Source: an uncultured bacterium
GTDB taxonomy: Bacteria > Patescibacteriota > Microgenomatia > UBA1400 > PJMF01
Length of the DNA stretch: 19,509 nt
Direction: 5' to 3'
Assembly (NCBI GenBank): GCA_903959355.1
Contig: CAJBWJ010000048.1
Location: forward strand, 1 to 19,509
The notes under the pieces are model-generated. The model did no database searches. It saw only the letters and a program-made list of their open reading frames with translations, and had not been told where the DNA came from. Positions 7,683 through 12,830 of this stretch are shown here, in pieces (within the stretch, counting starts at the first letter, position 1; each line of letters begins with the position of its first letter). The translations under genes were made by a program, and so were the position numbers.

Positions 7683-8939
7683 TCAAATAATTGCCAATTT
7701 TTTGCCAATTTCGCTAAAAGCTTGCACAAAAGCAGCAATATCTTCTTTTGTGTGCGAAGCACTCAATTGTACTCTAATTTCGTCGCGACCTTTAGGGACA
7801 ACTGGGTAATTGATATTGGTAACCAAGAAACCTTTTTCGTACATTTCTTTGGTTAAATCTCTTGTTTTAGCGGTGTCACCAATCAAAACTGCTTGAATTG
7901 GATGAACTGAACTAGCGGCAAACTTAAAGCCTTTGGCAGTTAATTGATTTTTAAGGTCAACGACATTGTTAGCTAACTTTTGAATCATTTTTTGACCTTC
8001 ACTGGAATTAATCACGTCCAAAGAAGCGCTGGCAGCAGCTGCGGTGCCTGGAGAAATAGAGTTGGAGTAAATGTAAGTGGCGGCAGATTCACGTAGGTAA
8101 TCAATAACGACTTGGTCGGCCACAACATAACCACCGTCAGCCCCAAAACCTTTGCCAAGCGTGCCAACTAAAACGTCAGCCTTAGCTCCAGAAATTTCTT
8201 CAGTGCCGCGACCAGTTTTACCAAAAGCAGCTACACCATGACAATCATCGACGATTAGTAAAACGCCTTCTTTGAATTTATCATCGTATTTATCAACTAC
8301 CATTCGTAGTGCTTTAAGATCTTGATATTCACCCAACATGCTAAAAACTCCGTCAGTAATAATCACCACTCTGTCAAATTTTTCTGAATTTGTGCTTAGA
8401 ATTTCTGACAGTGAATTGGCGTCCAAATGTTTGAAAATAAGTTTTGCGTCACTTTCCAAATTAGCCAAACGTACTCCATCAATAATACTGCGATGATTAA
8501 GCTCATCAGAAATAACTAAAGTGTTACCACTAACTAGAGAATCTTTGTTTTGACCTTTAATCAAACTAAAAATGACAGCCAAATTGGTGGCAAAAGCGCT
8601 AGAAAAAACCATTGCATCATCACGACCATGAAAAGCGGCTAGTTTTTTCTCTAATTGGCGATGAACAGCAAAAGAGCCAGAGATGAAACGAACAGCGCCT
8701 GGTCCAGTGCCTAGCTTTGAGGAGGCGTCATGTTCAGCTTGTTTGAGAGCTTGATGATGACGAAGGCCTAGATAGTCATTGGAGTTAAAAATACTAATTG
8801 TTTGGCCTTCAATGATCGCTTTTGGTGATGGATCGCCATTAAAATCTTCGATCAAATGCTCAAATCTTTTGGAGATGGCTGCTTCGTCGATGCGAGCGAC
8901 TTCATTTTTAAGAGATGTGAAAAATTGTGTTTTGGACAT
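7683..8939 (-). CDS. kbl: 2-amino-3-ketobutyrate CoA ligase (glycine C-acetyltransferase)
   Basis: A 418-residue, PLP-dependent alpha-oxoamine synthase that cleaves 2-amino-3-oxobutyrate with CoA to glycine and acetyl-CoA. The substrate-pocket segment NDYLGL is at 54-59, SDELNHRSIIDG at 144-155, the PLP-ring/aspartate motif DDCHGVAAFG at 231-240, and the Schiff-base lysine is K263 in GTLGKGFGADGGY. A near-C-terminal Arg (R389 in EIRVQLSA) fits the carboxylate-binding position. Sequence alone could also suit BioF (8-amino-7-oxononanoate synthase), but the gene directly follows an SDR-type threonine dehydrogenase (22 nt gap) and no biotin genes are nearby, so KBL is much the better reading. Confidence 0.9.
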   Translation of the reverse strand: MSKTQFFTSLKNEVARIDEAAISKRFEHLIEDFNGDPSPKAIIEGQTISIFNSNDYLGLRHHQALKQAEHDASSKLGTGPGAVRFISGSFAVHRQLEKKLAAFHGRDDAMVFSSAFATNLAVIFSLIKGQNKDSLVSGNTLVISDELNHRSIIDGVRLANLESDAKLIFKHLDANSLSEILSTNSEKFDRVVIITDGVFSMLGEYQDLKALRMVVDKYDDKFKEGVLLIVDDCHGVAAFGKTGRGTEEISGAKADVLVGTLGKGFGADGGYVVADQVVIDYLRESAATYIYSNSISPGTAAAASASLDVINSSEGQKMIQKLANNVVDLKNQLTAKGFKFAASSVHPIQAVLIGDTAKTRDLTKEMYEKGFLVTNINYPVVPKGRDEIRVQLSASHTKEDIAAFVQAFSEIGKKLAII

Positions 8940-8961
8940 AATCGTTGTGATTTAACCTTTA

Positions 8962-9903
8962 TTACTTTGCTAATTTTGCCTTAATACCTTCATACAAAGC
9001 TTGAGTCATTTTATTTATATCAAATTCTTCTTGCCAACCCCAATCTTCACGAGCTTTGGAGTCATCAATGGTTTGTGGCCAACTCTCGGCAATTTGTTGT
9101 CTAGAATCTGGCTTGTAGGTAACCTGAAAATCTGGAGCAATTTTTTTAATTTCTGCAACTAACTCTGCCGGTGTAAAGCTGATGGCAGAGAAATTGTAGC
9201 TAGTGCGAACGGAGATTTTTTCACTTGGTGCTTCCATAAGAGCAATTGTGCCTTTGATAGCGTCATCCATATACATCATTGGTAGACGAGCATCTTCTTT
9301 AAGGAAACATTCATAAGCGTTGTTTTGTAGCAAGCCATAAAAAATATGAATGGCGTATTCAGTAGTGCCATCACCAGGAGCGGCTTTGTAGCCATTGAGT
9401 CCTGGATAGCGCAAACTACGGACATCGACGCCATAGCGCTTGAAATAATATTGACAGAGTAATTCGCCAGTCACTTTGCTGACACCATAGATAGTACTTG
9501 GTTCAAGGCTAGTATGCTGAGGAACATTTTCTTTTGGAGTGGTTGGGCCAAAGGCAGCGATTGAACTTGGCCAAAAGACTTTAATTTTATTTTCTTTGGC
9601 AATATCGAGAATATTTTTGAGGCCATTTACATTAACATCCCAGGCTAAATCTGGTTGTTTCTCGCCGCCGACGGAAAGGAGGCCTGCCAAATGATAAATT
9701 TCACTAATGTCATATTTTCTAACTAAAAGTTCCATAGCGGCTTTATCGCGAACATCGCCTTGTTCCAAAATTCCTTGAAAGCTGTCATCAATAGTGGAGC
9801 GGCCAAGAGCAATAATATTGTCTTGTCCGTATTTTTTTTGCAGTTCTAAAACCAGATCACTGCCAACTAAGCCAAAAGCACCGGTTACTAAGATTCTTTT
9901 CAT
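8962..9903 (-). CDS. tdh: L-threonine 3-dehydrogenase, SDR (epimerase-like) type
   Basis: A 313-residue, NAD-dependent extended SDR enzyme that oxidises L-threonine to 2-amino-3-oxobutyrate. The Rossmann motif GAFGLVG is at residues 8-14, the catalytic Tyr-Lys pair is Y139 and K143 (YGVSK), with Ser at 113-114. The hallmark segments that separate this family from GalE-type epimerases are present: RYPGL (165-169), GDGTTEYA (177-184), LPMMYMDDA (207-215) and SWPQTIDDSKAREDWGW (274-290). I start it at ATG 9903, preceded by AAGAAAG-like purines. The longer in-frame start at 9936 adds 11 residues that would precede the nucleotide-binding strand. It is followed by kbl, which removes its unstable product. 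This is not the zinc-dependent MDR-type Tdh of E. coli. Confidence 0.93.
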   Translation of the reverse strand: MKRILVTGAFGLVGSDLVLELQKKYGQDNIIALGRSTIDDSFQGILEQGDVRDKAAMELLVRKYDISEIYHLAGLLSVGGEKQPDLAWDVNVNGLKNILDIAKENKIKVFWPSSIAAFGPTTPKENVPQHTSLEPSTIYGVSKVTGELLCQYYFKRYGVDVRSLRYPGLNGYKAAPGDGTTEYAIHIFYGLLQNNAYECFLKEDARLPMMYMDDAIKGTIALMEAPSEKISVRTSYNFSAISFTPAELVAEIKKIAPDFQVTYKPDSRQQIAESWPQTIDDSKAREDWGWQEEFDINKMTQALYEGIKAKLAK

Positions 9904-9956
9904 AAGATTCTTTCTAATAAATATTTTTAATGTCAACTTAACACTAGTCGTTATTG

Positions 9957-10604
9957 CTATTTAATTTCATTCATCATTTTTGCATTGATTTCTGTAAAAG
10001 AATTGATTATTAAGTCACATTCATGCAATTCTTCTTTTGTATGAGTCGAAGTGATTCCAATACAATGGCAGCCGGCTGTCTTTGCTGAAATAACGCCACT
10101 CGGTGAGTCTTCGATTACGACACATTCTTGAGGCCTCAACTGTAACTGCTCACAGGTAATTAAATATGGTTCTGGATTTGGTTTGCTGTGTCTGATGTCA
10201 TCTGCCGAAATGATAATTTTGAAATATTTACTTAGTTCAAATTCTTGAAGAACAAGTTTAATTTCTTCCTTAGAAGCGCCTGAAGTGACGGCTAAGATAT
10301 AGTGATCAGATAGTTTTTTGATTAAATCAGTCACACCTTCGCATGCTTTTTTCTTTGTTGGAAAAATCTTTTTATAAAGTTTTGCTTTTTCTACAATTAG
10401 TTGTTCAATTGGAAGTTCTTTTTCAAAATATTCTGCAATATTTTGATAGCCAAGCCTATCAGTTTTACCAGCACAGAGATTGAGATAATTTTGATGGGTG
10501 AGCTTGACTCCGAAAGATTTGGCTGTTTCTTTAAAAGCGCTCTCATGAATACTTTCATCGCTAATGATGACTCCATTCATGTCAAAAAGAACAGCTTTAA
10601 TCAT
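9957..10604 (-). CDS. HAD-superfamily hydrolase, beta-phosphoglucomutase-like, with Asp-to-Asn change in motif I
   Basis: A 215-residue protein with the HAD fold and an alpha-helical cap (about residues 15-85). Motif I is FDMNGV, with nucleophile D8 but Asn instead of Asp at position 10. Motif II is TSG (T107/S108), motif III is K141 in KPNPEPY, and motif IV is IEDSPSGV (E165, D166). Family knowledge: the second motif I Asp is the general acid/base in most phosphatases and in beta-phosphoglucomutase, so N10 may change or slow the reaction. The substrate is unknown. It is the first gene of the minus-strand block, 53 nt ahead of tdh; that gap holds a TTGACA-like hexamer but no convincing -10, so a separate tdh promoter is possible but unproven. 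Confidence 0.85.
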   Translation of the reverse strand: MIKAVLFDMNGVIISDESIHESAFKETAKSFGVKLTHQNYLNLCAGKTDRLGYQNIAEYFEKELPIEQLIVEKAKLYKKIFPTKKKACEGVTDLIKKLSDHYILAVTSGASKEEIKLVLQEFELSKYFKIIISADDIRHSKPNPEPYLITCEQLQLRPQECVVIEDSPSGVISAKTAGCHCIGITSTHTKEELHECDLIINSFTEINAKMMNEIK

Positions 10605-10647
10605 ATGAGGTTTTTAGTATATCAGATCTGTGTTAAACTTTTGATAT
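10605..10647. promoter_or_regulatory. AT-rich divergent intergenic region, likely promoters for both flanking genes
   Basis: Only 43 nt separate the HAD gene (minus) and the small Cys/His protein (plus). On the minus strand a TATACT -10-like hexamer is at 10621-10616, which would give a leader of only about 5 nt for the HAD gene. On the plus strand an extended -10-like TGATATATG (10642-10650) would favour translation of the downstream gene from a later ATG (10672). No good -35 box is seen on either strand, so the assignments are weak. Confidence 0.3.
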
Positions 10648-11151
10648 ATGTCTATATCTGGCGAAGTTGGAATGAACTTAAATAATGGGCAGCACAATGT
10701 TGACTTACCAAGCTATATTAAATCTGTCGTGGAAGCTGTAGAAAAAGTAAAAAGCAATCTAGAAAGCATTAATTGTCATGGATTTACTGGAATGATATTT
10801 GGTATGGACGGGATAGCTATAGAGAACTATGCAAATCATAATCTAGGCTTGTCCGTTGAGCCAATAGTAGGAACATTATTTGTTATACATGATAAATTTG
10901 TAAAAACAGTTGTTCATTCCGGAATTGTTGTTGGTTTTGATGAAAATAATCAGCCGTTAATATTGTCAAAAGAAGGTCGTAAATCAAAAGAAGGTTTAGG
11001 AGGAGATGTGACAATTAAAACAAGTAGTGAAATTTTTGAACAATATTCAAAAATTTGTAAAGATGATCTGCAGTCTTGGATTGATGTTGGAATAATTTCG
11101 CAAGGAACTACTACTGAGACTAAGATGTATTTTATTGCTCCACCAAAATAG
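10648..11151 (+). CDS. Small protein with NlpC/P60-like Cys-His pattern, function unknown
   Basis: A 167-residue protein that I cannot assign to a named family with certainty. It has an N-terminal helix (about 20-40), then NCHGFTGMIFG with C43 at the position expected for an NlpC/P60 or CHAP nucleophile (family pattern CxGFxxxVF). H90 in HSGIVVG sits at the position of the catalytic His (family pattern HxGIxxG). The C43-to-H90 spacing of 47 residues and the VGTLFVI strand before the His are also typical of that papain-like fold. The third polar residue is not clear (S107 or K108 region). There is no signal peptide, so it would act in the cytoplasm unless exported otherwise. ATG 10672 (residue 9) is an alternative start. 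It stands alone between a divergent operon and a convergent tRNA. Confidence 0.65.
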   Translation: MSISGEVGMNLNNGQHNVDLPSYIKSVVEAVEKVKSNLESINCHGFTGMIFGMDGIAIENYANHNLGLSVEPIVGTLFVIHDKFVKTVVHSGIVVGFDENNQPLILSKEGRKSKEGLGGDVTIKTSSEIFEQYSKICKDDLQSWIDVGIISQGTTTETKMYFIAPPK

Positions 11152-11176
11152 ATTTTTGATGTGTTATTTGCTGTTG

Positions 11177-11250
11177 TCGGAGAGACAGGACTCGAACCTG
11201 CGACCTTACGCACCCCATGCGTACGTTCTAGCCATCTGAACTACTCTCCG
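11177..11250 (-). tRNA. tRNA-Pro (anticodon GGG)
   Basis: The reverse strand folds as a complete 74-nt cloverleaf. It has a 7-bp acceptor CGGAGAG/CTCTCCG, a D-arm GTTC/GAAC with A14, G18G19 and A21, and an anticodon stem TACGC/GCGTA around loop ATGGGGT (anticodon GGG, with G37). The variable loop has 5 nt. The T-arm is GCAGG/CCTGT (one G-U pair) with loop TTCGAGT, and the discriminator is A. C1-G72, G37 and A73 are normal identity features of tRNA-Pro. The 3' CCA is not encoded (the next bases are CAA), so a CCA-adding enzyme is needed. It reads convergently toward the preceding small protein gene, 25 nt away. Confidence 0.96.
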
Positions 11251-11272
11251 TTTTTTTAATGCATCGTCTTCG

Positions 11273-11278
11273 ATTTTA
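11273..11278 (-). promoter_or_regulatory. Possible -10 box for the tRNA-Pro gene
   Basis: On the minus strand TAAAAT ends 22 nt before the first tRNA base, which suits a tRNA promoter with a short leader. TTGTAG is 19 nt upstream and is a poor -35 match. Assigned by position and composition only. Confidence 0.3.
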
Positions 11279-11450
11279 CCTCAAATAACTCCAATTTCTA
11301 CAATTGTCACACTTCTTGCAAACTAGCTGATGCATAATTATTTTTAACACAAAGAAAAACCAAATAAGCGAAGAAAAGACAAAACTGCTAGTTAACAAAG
11401 CTCATAAAATAGCTTACAAAAGAATACACAATAAAAACTTAATTTTAAAG

Positions 11451-11457
11451 AAAGGAG
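11451..11457 (+). promoter_or_regulatory. Strong Shine-Dalgarno for recA, displaced from its start codon
   Basis: AAAGGAG is the best ribosome binding site in the window, yet no usable start codon follows at normal distance. TTG 11462 reaches a stop after three codons, and ATG 11481 opens only a 13-codon frame. The recA ATG at 11542 lies 84 nt after the SD. If the hairpin 11459-11533 is folded or removed, 9 nt remain between SD and ATG, which is normal spacing. Confidence 0.7.
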
Positions 11458-11458
11458 A

Positions 11459-11533
11459 AAATTGATTTTTTAGGCATTTGATGACCCGAAGAAATGTATT
11501 TATTCGAGGCATCTCTGGCTAAAAAATCAATTT
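11459..11533. repeat. 75-nt near-palindromic hairpin element between the SD and ATG of recA
   Basis: The outer arms AAATTGATTTTTTAG (11459-11473) and CTAAAAAATCAATTT (11519-11533) are perfect 15-bp reverse complements. Inside, GATG (11480-11483) pairs with CATC (11510-11513), CC (11485-11486) with GG (11508-11509), CGAA (11487-11490) with TTCG (11503-11506), and AAA (11492-11494) with TTT (11499-11501) around a TGTA tetraloop. Only small bulges and one internal loop interrupt it. It could be a MITE-like inserted palindrome tolerated because it folds, or a regulatory RNA structure that controls recA translation by bringing the SD to the ATG. The pairing is seen; origin and function are inferred. 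No target-site duplication is obvious. Confidence 0.75.
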
Positions 11534-11541
11534 ACGACTAT

Positions 11542-12573
11542 ATGCCTAAGAAAAAAACAGATGATGTTCTAGAACAAGTGCCAGATTCCGGCAAGAGACA
11601 GGCCGTAGAGATTGCCATGCAACAAATTGAAAAGCAATTTGGCAAAGGTTCAATTATGAAGCTTGGCGAATCCCTCAAAAATATGCCAAAAATGCCAGTG
11701 ATTTCGACCGGTTCATTGTCGCTTAATATGGCTCTCGGAGTTGGTGGTTTTCCAAAGGGAAGAATCATTGAAATTTATGGTCCAGAAGCTTCTGGTAAAA
11801 CTACTTTATGTTTGCACGCCATTGCTGAAGTTCAGAAAATTGGCGGCGTAGCTGCTTTTATTGATGTTGAGCACGCTCTTGATCCTGTTCGTGCCGAAAA
11901 AATTGGCGTCAATTTGGAAGAAGTACTTATTTCTCAGCCAGATTATGGCGAGCAAGCTTTAGAAATTGCTGAGACTTTAGTCAGATCTGGTGGAGTTGAT
12001 CTGGTAATTGTTGATTCAGTAGCAGCTTTGGTGCCAAAATCAGAAATCGAAGGAGAAATGGGCGATCATCAAATGGGCACACAAGCTCGCTTAATGTCTC
12101 AAGCCATGCGTAAATTAACTGCAGCTTTGAACAAAACCCACACTACTATTATTTTTACCAACCAAATTCGTATGAAAATTGGCGTGATGTTTGGTAGCCC
12201 AGAGACCACTACAGGTGGAAATGCTTTGAAATTCTACGCTTCGTTGCGTTTAGATATTCGTAAGATTGCTAATATCCAAGAAGGTGAAAAAGTTATTGGT
12301 AGTCGTCACCGTGTTAAAGTTAAGAAAAACAAAGTTGCTCCACCTTTCCGTCAAGCTGAGTTTGATATGAATGACTATGGTATTTCTAGAGAAGGAGATG
12401 TGGTCGATATTGGTTCAGAGATGGGTGTAATTGAAAAATCTGGCAGCTTCTTTAAATATAATGGTGAGGTTATTGCTCAGGGAAGAGAAGCTGTAAAAGA
12501 CAAATTTAAAGAAGATAAGAAATTAATGAAAGAAATTGAACAAGCAATCTGGAAAAAAATTCAAGAAGAATAA
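11542..12573 (+). CDS. recA: Recombinase RecA
   Basis: A 343-residue RecA, the ATP-dependent strand-exchange protein of homologous recombination. The family opening AVEIAMQQIEKQFGKGSIMKLG is intact in the N-terminal domain. Walker A GPEASGKT is at 80-87, the catalytic Glu is E109 in DVEHALDP, Walker B is VDLVIVDSVAALVP (about 152-165), loop L1 is near 170-180, and loop L2 and its flanks NQIRMKIGVMFG...TGGNALKFYAS are at about 207-234. No intein or frameshift is present. I choose ATG 11542 (MPKKKTDD) because the longer in-frame start at 11494 lies inside the hairpin, has no SD, and would add 16 residues unlike RecA N-termini. A strong SD lies 84 nt upstream, bridged by the hairpin. Length is close to the usual 340-355 residues. 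Confidence 0.97.
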   Translation: MPKKKTDDVLEQVPDSGKRQAVEIAMQQIEKQFGKGSIMKLGESLKNMPKMPVISTGSLSLNMALGVGGFPKGRIIEIYGPEASGKTTLCLHAIAEVQKIGGVAAFIDVEHALDPVRAEKIGVNLEEVLISQPDYGEQALEIAETLVRSGGVDLVIVDSVAALVPKSEIEGEMGDHQMGTQARLMSQAMRKLTAALNKTHTTIIFTNQIRMKIGVMFGSPETTTGGNALKFYASLRLDIRKIANIQEGEKVIGSRHRVKVKKNKVAPPFRQAEFDMNDYGISREGDVVDIGSEMGVIEKSGSFFKYNGEVIAQGREAVKDKFKEDKKLMKEIEQAIWKKIQEE

Positions 12574-12593
12574 GAACAACCGGATAAGCTTCT

Positions 12594-12622
12594 TTGACTT
12601 TTGAGTCATTTTTCATTATAAT
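12594..12622 (+). promoter_or_regulatory. Consensus sigma70-type promoter between recA and rny
   Basis: TTGACT (12594-12599) and TATAAT (12617-12622) are separated by exactly 17 nt, the best promoter in the window. Transcription should start near 12629, about 200 nt before the rny ATG. An inverted repeat TGACT-TTTG-AGTCA (12595-12608) overlaps the -35 box and could serve as an operator. Confidence 0.75.
12595..12613 (+). terminator. Weak terminator-like hairpin after recA
   Basis: TGACT (12595-12599) and AGTCA (12604-12608) form a 5-bp stem with a 4-nt loop followed by five T residues. It lies 22 nt after the recA stop and could end the recA transcript, but it is short and overlaps the rny-side promoter, so the dyad may instead be a regulatory site. 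Confidence 0.35.
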
Positions 12623-12628
12623 CGAAGC

Positions 12629-12790
12629 CAGTATTTGTTAAAATTTATTATTTAGTAAGAATAAGCTAGTTGCTTTAGAATTTAGATTGAATATTTTTTT
12701 GGAATCTTAAACTTAATTATCAGTATGCAAATTGTTTGCCTGACACCCATAAAATAATCTCTATAGCTTCTTTTTTAAAGAAGCTTTTCT
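12629..12790 (+). ncRNA. Candidate small RNA or structured rny leader
   Basis: This segment lies between a consensus promoter and a terminator-like hairpin, has no credible reading frame, and contains successive hairpins. These are AAGC/GCTT (12663-12675), TTTAGATT with AATCT-T-AAA (12681-12711), GCAAA/TTTGC (12727-12739) and the terminal stem (12765-12785). The expected transcript is about 160 nt. It could be an independent small RNA (6S-like size, though I do not recognise 6S RNA) or a 5' leader that attenuates rny. No known riboswitch core was recognised. Confidence 0.45.
12765..12790 (+). terminator. Terminator or attenuator hairpin upstream of rny
   Basis: AGCTTCTTT (12765-12773) and AAAGAAGCT (12777-12785) form a perfect 9-bp stem with a 3-nt loop, followed by TTTTCT. 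The stem is AT-rich, so it may be partial. A second copy of the left arm, AAGCTTCTTT at 12586-12595, could pair with AAAGAAGCTT (12777-12786) in transcripts that read through from recA, giving a possible alternative fold. Confidence 0.5.
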
Positions 12791-12811
12791 AAACGCATCT
12801 TGGTTTGTTTT

Positions 12812-12827
12812 TACCTAACGGAAGGTA
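12812..12827 (+). promoter_or_regulatory. Hairpin covering the rny Shine-Dalgarno
   Basis: TACCT (12812-12816) pairs with AGGTA (12823-12827) across a 6-nt loop. The SD GGAAGG (12820-12825), 5 nt before the rny ATG, lies partly in the loop and partly in the stem, so the hairpin would reduce ribosome access. Such a site could be used for feedback on RNase Y synthesis; that is inference. Confidence 0.4.
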
Positions 12828-12830
12828 GTC

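Larger units (their letters stand above)
11251..11541 (+). other. Long A-rich untranslated region upstream of recA
   Basis: This 291-nt stretch has no credible protein gene. From left to right it holds the tRNA promoter area (minus strand), a weak plus-strand promoter candidate TTGCAA-17 nt-TATTTT (11316-11344), and a purine-rich A-dominated segment. It also contains a possible 7-bp pairing AACTAGC (11321-11327) with GCTAGTT (11387-11393), and a 5-bp hairpin AAGCT/AGCTT (11398-11415, 8-nt loop). The Shine-Dalgarno and the 75-nt hairpin described separately complete it. I see no SOS box (LexA-type dyad), so DNA-damage induction of recA is not evident. Confidence 0.45.

Noticed and set aside
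7676..7762. MFS gene starting at 7762
   Set aside because: Would overlap kbl by 80 nt and add an atypical N-terminus; ATG 7675 gives a normal MFS length and 7-nt spacing.
9904..9936. TDH starting at 9936
   Set aside because: Adds 11 residues before the Rossmann strand; ATG 9903 begins directly at MKRILVTGAFG as expected for the family.
11177..11250. tRNA with CAT (Met) anticodon
   Set aside because: A CAT triplet occurs in the anticodon arm region, but the correct 5-bp stem TACGC/GCGTA places GGG in the anticodon position, and C1-G72 fits tRNA-Pro.
11476..11494. Resemblance to a hammerhead ribozyme core (GATGA followed by GAAA)
   Set aside because: The invariant CUGANGA and the three-stem arrangement are missing; the bases are better used in the simple hairpin.
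11481..11522. 13-codon leader peptide inside the hairpin
   Set aside because: No SD at proper distance and no regulatory codon run; kept only as a possible modulator of the hairpin, not annotated.
11494..11541. RecA extended by 16 residues from ATG 11494
   Set aside because: The ATG is in the upper part of the hairpin, has no SD, and the added residues do not look like a RecA N-terminus; the second arm of the palindrome being translated is best explained as chance.
11251..11541. LexA/SOS box for recA
   Set aside because: No convincing GAAC/GTTC or CTGT/ACAG dyad is visible upstream of recA.
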